Assembly (NCBI RefSeq): GCF_020035535.1
Contig: NZ_CP083350.1
Span: 1,064,501-1,128,500, forward strand
DNA from: Ensifer adhaerens
GTDB taxonomy: Bacteria > Pseudomonadota > Alphaproteobacteria > Rhizobiales > Rhizobiaceae
DNA length: 64,000 bases
Direction of reading: 5' to 3'
Shown: positions 9,504-17,571 of the stretch, piece by piece
How the letters are laid out: every line of letters begins with the position of its first letter
Numbering within the stretch: position 1 is the first letter of the stretch
Made by a program: the position numbers and the translations under genes
The notes under the pieces: generated by a model
Database searches by the model: none
Seen by the model: the letters and a program-made list of their open reading frames with translations, nothing else
What the model was told of the DNA's origin: nothing

Positions 9504-9698
9504 ATGACAACCATTCAAGTACGTAGTTTTTCGTCGACAAACGATTTTGCCGCGCGCTCGTGGCTGGCACTTTTGTTTACCCGGAAGAGCCGTGCTCCAG
9601 AAGTCGTCGACGTCAGGGATCTGTCGGACCATCTGAAGCGGGACATGGGCTTCCTCGATGGCAATCGCCCCGACGGGGAAGGCCTCCCGAGCGCATGA
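9504..9698 (+). CDS. small DUF1127-like protein
   Basis: The predicted product has 64 residues. Its C-terminal half (VVDVRDLSDHLKRDMGFLDG) matches the end of DUF1127 proteins, small arginine-rich proteins common in rhizobia that have been linked to RNA binding and to phosphate or carbon metabolism. The ATG at 9504 is chosen because AGAGG at 9490-9494 is 9 bases upstream. ATGs at 9486 and 9495 are worse placed. It is divergent from the LysR gene and is a plausible target of it. Confidence 0.6.
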   Translation: MTTIQVRSFSSTNDFAARSWLALLFTRKSRAPEVVDVRDLSDHLKRDMGFLDGNRPDGEGLPSA

Positions 9699-9986
9699 TC
9701 TGCCTCGACCTAGGCGAGCCTCCCATCGCCCAGGTCCACAGCTGCCAGCAGGGGACGGGGGCCCGCTTTGCCGCGGCCTCCGTCCTCCATTGCATTCCCT
9801 TCGTTCGCGCCAGGACGTGCGCCAATGGGGAGCAGTTTTTCACGTCTCGCCTGCTCTTTGGGTCAGAATTCCTTTAATCTACTATTTGAGTGGATAATCT
9901 CGGACGGGCTCGGTCAGGAATCGAGCGGGCAGAAACGCCCTCCGGTCGGCGCGCCCTTGCGGCGATCGGCTGAAATGAGGTCTGAG

Positions 9987-10199
9987 ATGAGTATGCTGCG
10001 GCAATTCGAGCGCTTGAGCGCAATTCGCGAGGTCCTGCAGGGCCGTTTGGAGATCCACGAGGCCCGGGACTGTTTCGGATTCGACGATGTCGAGGACGGC
10101 ACGGCCAATGAGCTCAGGGATCGCATCGCCGAACTCTCCGATGAAATCTCGACCTTGAAAAGTCGTTGCGACCGGTTTGAAAGCTTCGGCCGTCAATGA
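9987..10199 (+). CDS. small hypothetical protein, coiled-coil-like
   Basis: This 70-residue acidic protein is not recognised. Its C-terminal half (ANELRDRIAELSDEIS) should form a short coiled coil. The ATG at 9987 has GAGG six bases upstream; ATGs at 9975 and 9993 are alternatives. It stands alone before a nitroreductase gene. The 288 bases before it, from 9699, show no other gene. Confidence 0.45.
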   Translation: MSMLRQFERLSAIREVLQGRLEIHEARDCFGFDDVEDGTANELRDRIAELSDEISTLKSRCDRFESFGRQ

Positions 10200-10245
10200 C
10201 CAACCCGGACGGCGGTAACACGTCGTCGTTGAATGGACCATCCCC

Positions 10246-10848
10246 ATGACATTGCATGTGAATTCACGCGTCGCGGATCACGCGATCAATCCGCTTTTTC
10301 TCGAACGCTGGTCGCCGCGCGCCTATTCGGCCGAAGAGATCTCACAGGCCGAGCTGTTCGAAATCCTCGAAGCCGCGCGCTGGGCACCGTCTGCCTACAA
10401 CGCCCAGCCCTGGCATTTCGTCTACGCGCGCCGCGGCGGACAGGACTGGGAGAAGCTGCTCGGCCTTCTGAACGAGTTCAACCGGAGCTGGGCAAAAGAG
10501 GCCTCGGCGCTGATCTTCGTGCTGTCGAAGACCTCGTTGCTGCCGCCGGGCGCCAGTGAAGAAGTGCCTTCCTATACCCACTCCTTCGATACGGGTGCCG
10601 CCTGGGGCGCGCTCGCCCTGCAGGCCGCGCATTCCGGCTGGCAGGCCCACGGCATGGCCGGCATCGACTATGATCGGGCTCGCGCCGAACTCGAAATTCC
10701 CGAAAACTACCGGATCGAGGCAGCCGTCGCGATCGGCCGCCTCGGCGACAAGGCGCTCCTTCCGGAGGCCCTCCAGCAGCGTGAGCAGCCGAGCCCGCGC
10801 AAGGCGCTCTCCGAAATCGTATCTGAGGGACGGTTCGTTGCCGGCTGA
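10246..10848 (+). CDS. nitroreductase-family FMN oxidoreductase
   Basis: The 200-residue protein has the nitroreductase fold signatures: FLERWSPRAYS near the start (FMN phosphate contact), WAPSAYNAQPWHF (substrate and FMN loop) and AVAIGRLGDKA near the C-terminus. Members reduce nitro compounds, quinones or enones with NAD(P)H in the cytoplasm. The substrate cannot be read from sequence. It is convergent with the K+ channel gene. Confidence 0.9.
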   Translation: MTLHVNSRVADHAINPLFLERWSPRAYSAEEISQAELFEILEAARWAPSAYNAQPWHFVYARRGGQDWEKLLGLLNEFNRSWAKEASALIFVLSKTSLLPPGASEEVPSYTHSFDTGAAWGALALQAAHSGWQAHGMAGIDYDRARAELEIPENYRIEAAVAIGRLGDKALLPEALQQREQPSPRKALSEIVSEGRFVAG

Positions 10849-10901
10849 GCCGCGATAGAGCCCCCACGAGGGAGCGGGCGCGCTTTGCCGGTCCGCTCTC
10901 C

Positions 10902-11255
10902 TCACCGGTCGTCCGGCTCTTCCTTGCTGGTCGCGTTCAACGCCTGCACGCTGACGGCGGCGACCAGGCCGGTAAGCACGATGCCGGAAAAGCCGATCAC
11001 CAGCGCCAGTAGGCGCGCGCTCAAGTGCTTGGGCGTGATGTCGCCATAGCCGATCGTCAGTCCGGTGACGAAGGTAAAGTAGAGCGCTTCGTCGAGCCGC
11101 CAGTCTTCGATTTGTCCAATGATGAAGCCGACGCCGGTCATCACGATCAGGACCGCCGAAAAGATCGGCCAGAGCAGCTGAAGCTGCTGGTAGAGATTGG
11201 AGAAAAACAGGCGCCGCATTCTCTTGGTCTGGCTCCTGCGATATGATTTCGCCAC
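10902..11255 (-). CDS. two-transmembrane potassium channel subunit
   Basis: The 117-residue protein has a basic N-terminus, a first membrane helix (residues about 27-47), a pore loop with the K+ selectivity filter TIGYGD, and a second membrane helix. There is no C-terminal RCK domain, so it resembles minimal KcsA/Kch-type pore proteins. The start is a GTG at 11255, supported by GGGAGG about 6 bases upstream. The divergent SulP gene begins at 11522. Confidence 0.88.
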   Translation of the reverse strand: MAKSYRRSQTKRMRRLFFSNLYQQLQLLWPIFSAVLIVMTGVGFIIGQIEDWRLDEALYFTFVTGLTIGYGDITPKHLSARLLALVIGFSGIVLTGLVAAVSVQALNATSKEEPDDR

Positions 11256-11521
11256 GCATTCCTCCCTTCTGCCGGGTGGAGGAGAGAGCCGTACCGACCG
11301 TCCGCAAGGATCGCCTCGGCTTGCTCGCAGCCGCCGAAATTTCCGCTCGGCCGAGCTCCACCGGTCTCAAGATAGTCGCAAGTCGAGCGTCCTGCCAGCG
11401 CCTGCTTTGTGCGACGGAAAACAAGGTTCGGCCGCCGGTCGAGGTGTCCTTGCAAGCGATTTGGCCCGGTGCTATCGCTTTAGAATTACTTCATGAAAGC
11501 TCCTGTCAGAGGACAGTCCCG

Positions 11522-13198
11522 ATGGCATCGAACGAGCATTCGCTTGTCAGCGACGGTCGCGGTCTCACCGCGGGTTTGCGACTGGACGTAATCGCAGGTC
11601 TCACGGCTGCCGCCGTGGTTCTGCCCAAGGCCATGGCCTATGCCACGGTAGCCGGCCTGCCGGTCAGTGTCGGTCTCTACACCGCCTTCGTGCCGATGAT
11701 CATCTACGCGCTTCTTGGCACATCTCGGGTCTTGAGCGTCTCGTCGACCACGACGCTTGCCATTCTTGCCGGAACCCAGCTCGGCCTTGCCGTGCCGGAT
11801 GGTGACCCCGGCAAGTTGATCACCGCGACCGCGACGTTGACGGCCATGACCGGCGGGCTCCTCATCCTGGCTTCGGTTCTCCGCTTCGGCTTCGTCGCCA
11901 ACTTCATTTCCTCGCCGGTCCTGATCGGCTTCAAGGCCGGCATAGGCCTGGTCATCGTGCTCGACCAGGTGCCGAAGCTGCTCGGCCTTCACATCACCAA
12001 GGAAGGATTCTTCCGGGATATCCTCAGCATCGTCGGTCACTTGTCCGAGACCTCGATGCTGACACTCGCGATTGCGGCCGCAGCACTGGTGGCGCTTCTG
12101 GCGATGGAGCGGCTTTGGCCGCATTCGCCGGCGCCGCTGCTTGCGGTCGCCGCCGGCATAGCGCTTTCCTGGTTCGCCGGCCTGGCGGCGCTCGGCGTCT
12201 CCACCGTCGGCTTCATCCCGCAGTCGCTGCCTTCGATTACGCTTCCGAGCCTTGGTCTTGCTCAAGAGCTTCTGCCCGGCGCACTCGGCATCGCCTTGAT
12301 GAGTTTCACGGAGACCATTGCCGCCGGCCGCGCCTTCGCGGCCCCCTCCGACCCGCCGATCCGGGCCAACCGCGAACTGCTGGCAACAGGTGCCGCAAAT
12401 CTCGGCGGCGCGCTCTTCGGCGCCATGAGTGCTGGCGGCGGCACGTCGCAAACGGCCGTCGTGCGCGCCGTCGGCGGCCACTCGCAGGTGGCCTCCCTGG
12501 TCACCGCGGCAGCAGCGGCGGCGACCATGCTTGTTCTGGCGCCTCTTCTCGGCTTGCTGCCGCAGGCCGTCCTAGCGGCGATCGTCATCGTCTATTCGAT
12601 CGGGCTCATCAAGCCGGCGGATTTCTGGTCGGTTCGCAAAGTCCGGCGCATGGAGTTCCAGTGGGCGCTGGCGGCCTTCCTCGGGGTGCTGCTCTTCGGA
12701 ACGCTGCAGGGCATTATCGTTGCGATCGTGCTTTCCTTCATCGGGCTCGCGCGCCAGGCGGCTTCGGCGAAGGTCTATGTCGTCGGCCGCAAGCGCGGCA
12801 CCGATCGGCTACGCCCGCTGTCACCGGGTCACCCTGATGACGAGACCTTCGAAGGGCTGCTGATCCTCCGCCCGGAGGGGCGCCTGTTCTTTGCCAATGC
12901 GCAGCAGGTGGCAGACCAGGCGCAGCTGCTGGTTGCTCAGCAAAAGCCACGGGTTCTCGTACTCGACATGAGCCGGGTCTTCGACATCGAATATTCGGCA
13001 CTGCAGATGATGATGGAGGGCGAGCGTCGTATCAGCGCGCAGGGCGTCACCGTATGGCTGGCCGAGTTGAACCCGGACGTGCTTGCCTATGTGCGTGCAT
13101 CCGGCTTTGCCGATCAGCTCGGCCCCGATCGCCTGTTCGTCAACACCCGCACAGCTCTCCAGCACTACCTGACGAGCGCTGCTCCGGCGGCGGCCTGA
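11522..13198 (+). CDS. SulP-family anion transporter with STAS domain
   Basis: This 558-residue protein has the SulP opening (LDVIAGLTAAAVVLPKAMAYA), about 10-14 membrane segments to near residue 400, and a C-terminal STAS domain from about residue 440 (VLVLDMSRVFDIEYSAL). SulP proteins carry sulfate, bicarbonate or organic anions across the inner membrane. The start at 11522 is preferred because AGAGGA lies about 9 bases upstream and the conserved family start follows soon after. An open frame extends to 11243 but has no family similarity. Confidence 0.9.
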   Translation: MASNEHSLVSDGRGLTAGLRLDVIAGLTAAAVVLPKAMAYATVAGLPVSVGLYTAFVPMIIYALLGTSRVLSVSSTTTLAILAGTQLGLAVPDGDPGKLITATATLTAMTGGLLILASVLRFGFVANFISSPVLIGFKAGIGLVIVLDQVPKLLGLHITKEGFFRDILSIVGHLSETSMLTLAIAAAALVALLAMERLWPHSPAPLLAVAAGIALSWFAGLAALGVSTVGFIPQSLPSITLPSLGLAQELLPGALGIALMSFTETIAAGRAFAAPSDPPIRANRELLATGAANLGGALFGAMSAGGGTSQTAVVRAVGGHSQVASLVTAAAAAATMLVLAPLLGLLPQAVLAAIVIVYSIGLIKPADFWSVRKVRRMEFQWALAAFLGVLLFGTLQGIIVAIVLSFIGLARQAASAKVYVVGRKRGTDRLRPLSPGHPDDETFEGLLILRPEGRLFFANAQQVADQAQLLVAQQKPRVLVLDMSRVFDIEYSALQMMMEGERRISAQGVTVWLAELNPDVLAYVRASGFADQLGPDRLFVNTRTALQHYLTSAAPAAA

Positions 13199-13199
13199 C

Positions 13200-13634
13200 C
13201 TATTCCGCCATCATCTCTCCCGTCCCGCCGAATGCCGGCGGGAAGTCGCGATACTTTGGCAGGCCGTCCTTCATCGGCAGCACCGTCTCCTGATAGTTGA
13301 CGTGGAGCGCGGGTTTGAACGGCAGCGCTGGAATGACCGCCGCAAAGACGTCGGTCACGCCCCAGAGCGGATGTTCGGTCATGAGGTGACCGCCGCAAGC
13401 CTTGCACCATTTCCGCACGCTGGTCGCGGTCTTCTGATAGCCGACGAGTTTGTCTGCGCCCTTGACGATCCGAACCTTCTCCGGTGGCCAGAGCGTGAAG
13501 GCATTGACTGGACCCGCCGACCATGTCCGACACGAGTTGCAGTGACAGAAGCCCATGGCGGCCGGGTCACCGCTCACTTCGATCTCTACTGCGCCGCAGA
13601 AGCACTTTCCGTTGAAGCTGCCGTTCGCTGCCAT
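13200..13634 (-). CDS. GFA family (glutathione-dependent formaldehyde-activating-like) protein
   Basis: The 144-residue protein has the zinc-binding cysteine pattern of the GFA family: CFCG near residue 11, CHCNSC near residue 31 and CKAC near residue 78. Founding members were proposed to bind glutathione and S-hydroxymethylglutathione, but most are uncharacterised carbon-sulfur-lyase-fold proteins. It is convergent with the SulP gene, whose stop codon ends two bases before its own. Confidence 0.88.
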   Translation of the reverse strand: MAANGSFNGKCFCGAVEIEVSGDPAAMGFCHCNSCRTWSAGPVNAFTLWPPEKVRIVKGADKLVGYQKTATSVRKWCKACGGHLMTEHPLWGVTDVFAAVIPALPFKPALHVNYQETVLPMKDGLPKYRDFPPAFGGTGEMMAE

Positions 13635-13841
13635 GACTTTCTCCTTTCGGTTCGCGCCATCCGGAGACCGGGCTCTCGCGAATGGCCGATGTGAACCATG
13701 CCTGAGCGTGTCACTCCTGATCCTGAGGTCAACGCCTCCTTTCGAGCTAGTTTGCCGTGGCGGGAGAGACTTGGCGGCGTTGCCGAGTGCGCTATGTCAT
13801 GGCCCCGGTTTCAACCCGCGACCGAACCGCGCGAAACGCGC

Positions 13842-13871
13842 TTGACAGCAGCCAGTTGCCCGTATCTTAAT
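13842..13871 (+). promoter_or_regulatory. predicted sigma-70 promoter of the amide operon leader
   Basis: A perfect TTGACA at 13842-13847 is followed after 18 bases by CTTAAT (13866-13871), or after 17 by TCTTAA. Transcription would begin near 13878 and give a leader of about 120 bases before the AmiC-like gene. Small potential hairpins follow (TGCTC/GAGCA near 13873-13889, GACC/GGTC near 13910-13922, and GGGC-AGTTTC-GCCC near 13925-13938). Confidence 0.5.
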
Positions 13872-13935
13872 CATGCTCTCAGATTGAGCAGATCAATCCC
13901 ATTCACATGACCTCGATGGTCGACGGGCAGTTTCG

Positions 13936-13989
13936 CCCCATGATGCCCCCATCTTCGATGGGATCGGCGTCGTGGGGTTTTTGGTTTTT
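13936..13989 (+). terminator. leader terminator (attenuator) before the amiC-like gene
   Basis: CCCCATGATGCC (13936-13947) pairs with GGCGTCGTGGGG (13966-13977) over 12 bp with two G-U pairs. Between them CCCATC/GATGGG forms an inner 6-bp hairpin with loop TTC. TTTTT follows at once, and again at 13985-13989. This is an intrinsic terminator ending only 10 bases before the amiC-like start. It makes sense if the AmiR-like ANTAR protein prevents termination, as AmiR does in the Pseudomonas ami leader. The first hairpins of the leader may be the ANTAR target. Confidence 0.75.
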
Positions 13990-13998
13990 GGCGGGTAA

Positions 13999-15135
13999 AT
14001 GAGCGGCGCGGTAAAGATCGGCATCCTCTATTCGACCACCGGGCCCTACGGGACGATGGGCCGCGACTGTCGCGACGGCGCGGAACTCGCGATCGAGGAG
14101 ATTGCGGCGAGCCATCCCGGCCGGATCGAGCCGGTCTTCATCGATCCGGAAGCCAATATCGACCGCTATCTCGAAGGTGCGAGATCGCTACTGCGCGATC
14201 ATGGATGCCGCCACATCATCGGCACCATCACCTCGCTCGCCCGCAAGGAAGTCATTCCGCTGGTCGAAAAGCACGACGGCCTGCTCTGGTACATGTGCCC
14301 TTATGAGGGCTTCGAGGCCAACGACAACGTCATCTATACGGGCGGCTGCCCGAACCAGCATCTGCTGCCCTTGCTCGATTATCTGCTGCCGCGTTTCGGC
14401 AACCGACCCTATCTGATCGGCGCCAACTATGTCTGGGGCTGGGAGATGAACCGCCTGGCGCGCGAGCTGGTGGAGGAGGCCGGCGGCGCCGTGCTCGGCG
14501 AGCGTTACCTGCCGCTCGAGGAGACCGCGGTCGAGCGCATCGTCGCCGAAATCGAGCAGCGCCGGCCGAGCTTCATCCTCAACAATCTCGTCGGACCTTC
14601 GAGCTACGCCTTTCATGCGGCGATCCGGGCGCTCGCCGTGCGTGACCCGGGGTTCCGGCCGGAAAATTGCCCGGTCGTCAGCTGCGACCTTCAGGAGTGC
14701 GAGTTGACGGATATCGGCCTCGGGGTTGCGACCGGCCAACTCTGTGCCGCCTCCTATTTCGATACGGTGGTCTCACCCGACAATGCCGCCTTCAAGCTGC
14801 GCGTCGCCAGCCGCTTTGGACCCGGGCGGCGCATCTCCAGCCTGTTTGCCAGCGCCTACGCCTCCGTCAAGCTCTGCGCTGAGGCGATCATCGAGGCCGG
14901 TGCCGACGACCCCGCGACGATCACGCAGCTCGTTTCAGCAGCGCCGCATCAGAGCGTGCTCGGCCCGCTCAGGATCGATCCGCAGACCCACCATGCGGCC
15001 TTGCCTTTCCATCTCGGTCGCATCAGCGACGACGGGGGCTTCGACATCGTCACGTCGCTGCCGTCGATTGCCGCCGACCCCTATCTGACCGGCCAGCGCA
15101 AGCGCAAGGTGCCCCAATTGCGGATCGTGTCATGA
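13999..15135 (+). CDS. amiC: AmiC-like cytoplasmic amide-sensing binding protein
   Basis: The 378-residue protein has the type I periplasmic-binding fold of AmiC/UrtA (KIGILYSTTGPYGTMGR, YLIGANYVWGWEMNRLARE, GQLCAASYFDTV). It lacks a signal peptide, so it should act in the cytoplasm. Its length is close to Pseudomonas AmiC (385). Known AmiC binds short amides and releases the antiterminator AmiR. It overlaps the downstream ANTAR gene by ATGA, the usual coupled pair. It follows a leader terminator. Confidence 0.85.
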   Translation: MSGAVKIGILYSTTGPYGTMGRDCRDGAELAIEEIAASHPGRIEPVFIDPEANIDRYLEGARSLLRDHGCRHIIGTITSLARKEVIPLVEKHDGLLWYMCPYEGFEANDNVIYTGGCPNQHLLPLLDYLLPRFGNRPYLIGANYVWGWEMNRLARELVEEAGGAVLGERYLPLEETAVERIVAEIEQRRPSFILNNLVGPSSYAFHAAIRALAVRDPGFRPENCPVVSCDLQECELTDIGLGVATGQLCAASYFDTVVSPDNAAFKLRVASRFGPGRRISSLFASAYASVKLCAEAIIEAGADDPATITQLVSAAPHQSVLGPLRIDPQTHHAALPFHLGRISDDGGFDIVTSLPSIAADPYLTGQRKRKVPQLRIVS

Positions 15136-15713
15136 GGGAAACACCGAATTTCACCGGCTGGCGTGCGGCGATCCTGCACCGCGAAGATCAGACGACCGAG
15201 CGTCTCGTGCGGCAACTTCGGCTCTTCGGCTTCGACGTCACTGTACAGTGGCAGCCGCTCGATGCGCGAGACCTGCCCGACATCATCCTGGTCGATGCGG
15301 ATCAGGGCTGGAGTGGGCTCCTGCCGTGGAAGGACGAACAGGCGCCGCGGCCGTTGATTGCCCTGCTTGGCTCGGAAGCACCGGGGCGGGTCGCCTGGGC
15401 CATGGGGCAGGGAGTTGCGGCAATCATCGCCAAGCCCGTCGCGTCCTCGGCAGTTTACCCGGCCCTGGTGTTGGCGGTTGGGATCCACGAGGAGCGCCGC
15501 GCCGTCGCCGACAAGCTCGCGCATCTTGAAGAACGCGTGCGCATGCGCCCGCTCGTTCACGCCGCCGTACAGAAGATCGGTCAGGCCTGCCATGTCGACG
15601 AGGAGCGGGCCTACGGCATCCTGCGCAATTGCGCGATGAAGAAGCGCCTGTCGATGGAGCAGATCGCCGGCTCCATTCTCGGCGGTGCCGAGCCTCTGCC
15701 GGAGGCCGGTTGA
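15132..15713 (+). CDS. amiR: AmiR-like ANTAR-domain antiterminator
   Basis: The 193-residue protein has the AmiR build: a receiver-like domain at residues about 10-120 without the normal phosphorylation set, a coiled-coil linker (EERRAVADKLAHLEERV), and a C-terminal ANTAR helical domain. The ANTAR domain contains CHVDEERAYGILRNCAMKKR. ANTAR proteins bind leader RNA and prevent intrinsic termination. Here the likely target is the leader before amiC, making the operon inducible by amide. It overlaps amiC by 4 bases and the permease gene by one base. Confidence 0.85.
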   Translation: MRETPNFTGWRAAILHREDQTTERLVRQLRLFGFDVTVQWQPLDARDLPDIILVDADQGWSGLLPWKDEQAPRPLIALLGSEAPGRVAWAMGQGVAAIIAKPVASSAVYPALVLAVGIHEERRAVADKLAHLEERVRMRPLVHAAVQKIGQACHVDEERAYGILRNCAMKKRLSMEQIAGSILGGAEPLPEAG

Positions 15714-16561
15714 TGCAGGTTCTGAAAGCCATGTTCAGGCAGCCGGCGGCGCTGTTCGGTCTCGTCGTCGTCGCGCTGGTCGTTCTGCTCGCGGTGGCCG
15801 CACCGCTGATTGCGCCCTATAGCCCGGACGAGCAGATGTTCGACGGGCTGACACTGGAAGGCGCGCCGCTGCCGCCAAGTGCGCAGTTCCTGCTCGGCAC
15901 CGATACGCTCGGCCGCGACCTCTTTTCGCGGCTGCTCTATGGCGCCCGAACCTCGCTCGTCATCGGCCTTGTCGCCAATGGTGTGGCCGTCTCGATCGGG
16001 CTTATGATCGGCATTCTCTCGGGCTACATGCGCGGGCTGGTCGGTAACGCGCTCATGCGCTTCACCGATCTGATGATGGCCTTCCCGGCGCTGCTGCTCG
16101 CCATCGTGCTTGCGGCACTGCTTCGCCCGAGCCTCTGGATCGTCGCCATGGTGATTGCGTTGGTCAACTGGGTCCAGGTCGCTCGCATCGTCTATACGGA
16201 AACCCGTGGCTTGGTCGAACGCGACTTCATTCTCGCCGAGCGTTCGCTCGGCGCCGGGCATGGGCGCATCCTCTTTCACCACATCCTGCCGCACCTGGTG
16301 CCGACGGCGATCGTCTGGGGCACGCTCGGCATCGCGACGACGGTGCTGCTCGAAGCGACGCTTTCCTTCCTCGGCATCGGCGTCCAGCCGCCGACGCCCT
16401 CCTGGGGCAACATCATCTTCGAGAGCCAGAGCTATTTCCAGGCGGCTCCCTGGCTGGTGTTCATTCCCGGCGCCGTCATCCTCTTGACCGCGCTCTCCTT
16501 CAATCTGGTCGGCGATGCGCTGCGCGATATTCTCGACCCGACGCAACGCGGGAGGGGGTGA
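15713..16561 (+). CDS. ABC transporter permease, DppC/OppC type
   Basis: The 282-residue membrane protein has the DppC-like start and the loop FLLGTDTLGRDLFSRLLYGARTSL that typifies OppC-type permeases. About five more membrane segments and an EAA-like motif (ERSLGAGHGRILFHHILPH) follow. The ATG at 15713 overlaps the stop of amiR (TGATG). Together with the next three transport genes it would import an amide or small peptide-like compound. Confidence 0.92.
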   Translation: MQVLKAMFRQPAALFGLVVVALVVLLAVAAPLIAPYSPDEQMFDGLTLEGAPLPPSAQFLLGTDTLGRDLFSRLLYGARTSLVIGLVANGVAVSIGLMIGILSGYMRGLVGNALMRFTDLMMAFPALLLAIVLAALLRPSLWIVAMVIALVNWVQVARIVYTETRGLVERDFILAERSLGAGHGRILFHHILPHLVPTAIVWGTLGIATTVLLEATLSFLGIGVQPPTPSWGNIIFESQSYFQAAPWLVFIPGAVILLTALSFNLVGDALRDILDPTQRGRG

Positions 16562-16562
16562 G

Positions 16563-17483
16563 GTGGCGTTCCTTCTGCTGCGCCGTCTCGTGCAGACCGC
16601 GCTCATCCTGCTCGGCGTCGCCGCCATCACCTTCCTGCTGCTCTATGCGCTCCCGGCCGATCCCGCCCGCATGATCGCCGGGCGCAGCGCAACGGCGCAG
16701 ACGGTCGCCAATATCCGCCGCGAACTCGGGCTCGACCAGCCGCTGCTCGTTCAGTTCTGGAGCTACCTCCAGGGCATCGTGCAAGGGGACCTCGGCCGCT
16801 CCTATGCGCAGAAGACCGATGTCGGCACGCTGATCGCGGCGCGCCTGCCGGCAACGCTGATCCTGATGGCGGCCGGCATTTTCGTCGAAGTCCTGCTCGG
16901 CGTATTTCTCGGCGTCGTCGCGGCAATCCGGCGCGGCGGTTTTGTCGATCGGCTCGTCATGATGGCGTCCTTCGTCGGCGTCTCGGCGCCGCAGTTCGTC
17001 GCTGCGCTGCTGCTGCTCTATGTCTTCGCGGTTACACTCGCCTGGTTCCCGATGAGCGGCTTCGGCACTTTCGCCCATGTGGTCCTGCCGGCCCTGACGC
17101 TCGGCATCCTCGGTGCCGGCTGGTATGCGCGCATGGTGCGCTCGGCGATGATCGACGTCTTGAACCAGGACTATGTGCGCACCGCGCGCGCCAAGGGCCT
17201 GTCCTCGTTCCGCATCATCTTTCGCCACGCGCTGCCGAACGCGCTTCTGCCCATCATCGCCATGATCGGCATCGATATCGGCCAGTTCATGAGCGGCGTG
17301 GTGGTCGTCGAGGCAGTCTATGGCTGGCCGGGTATCGGCCAGCTCGCCTGGCAGGCGATCCAGCAGGTCGACATTCCGATCATCATGGGGGTGACGCTCG
17401 TTTCGGCACTGGCGATCGTGCTTGGCAACCTCCTTGCCGACCTCATTGCCCCGCTCATCGATCCGCGCATTCGCGCCCGCTAG
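16563..17483 (+). CDS. ABC transporter permease, DppB/OppB type
   Basis: The 306-residue protein starts with a GTG at 16563, one base after the previous stop, with GGAGGGGG immediately upstream. It shows the DppB pattern: LLLRRLVQTALILLGV at the N-terminus, the periplasmic RRELGLDQPLLVQF loop, and the EAA loop with VRTARAKGLSSFRIIFRHAL. The order DppC then DppB is the reverse of the usual one. It pairs with the preceding permease. Confidence 0.92.
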   Translation: MAFLLLRRLVQTALILLGVAAITFLLLYALPADPARMIAGRSATAQTVANIRRELGLDQPLLVQFWSYLQGIVQGDLGRSYAQKTDVGTLIAARLPATLILMAAGIFVEVLLGVFLGVVAAIRRGGFVDRLVMMASFVGVSAPQFVAALLLLYVFAVTLAWFPMSGFGTFAHVVLPALTLGILGAGWYARMVRSAMIDVLNQDYVRTARAKGLSSFRIIFRHALPNALLPIIAMIGIDIGQFMSGVVVVEAVYGWPGIGQLAWQAIQQVDIPIIMGVTLVSALAIVLGNLLADLIAPLIDPRIRAR

Positions 17484-17571
17484 GAGTCCTGCCAACACTC
17501 TATCTCTTTGTTTTTTGCATTTCCTGGCGAAGGACCGCCAACTCGTACAGCAACCAAAAAGGGGAACAACA

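Noticed and set aside
13745..13790. A sigma-54 promoter before the amide operon (TTGGCGGCGTTGCC).
   Set aside because: The distance between the GG and GC elements is three bases too short for a -24/-12 promoter.
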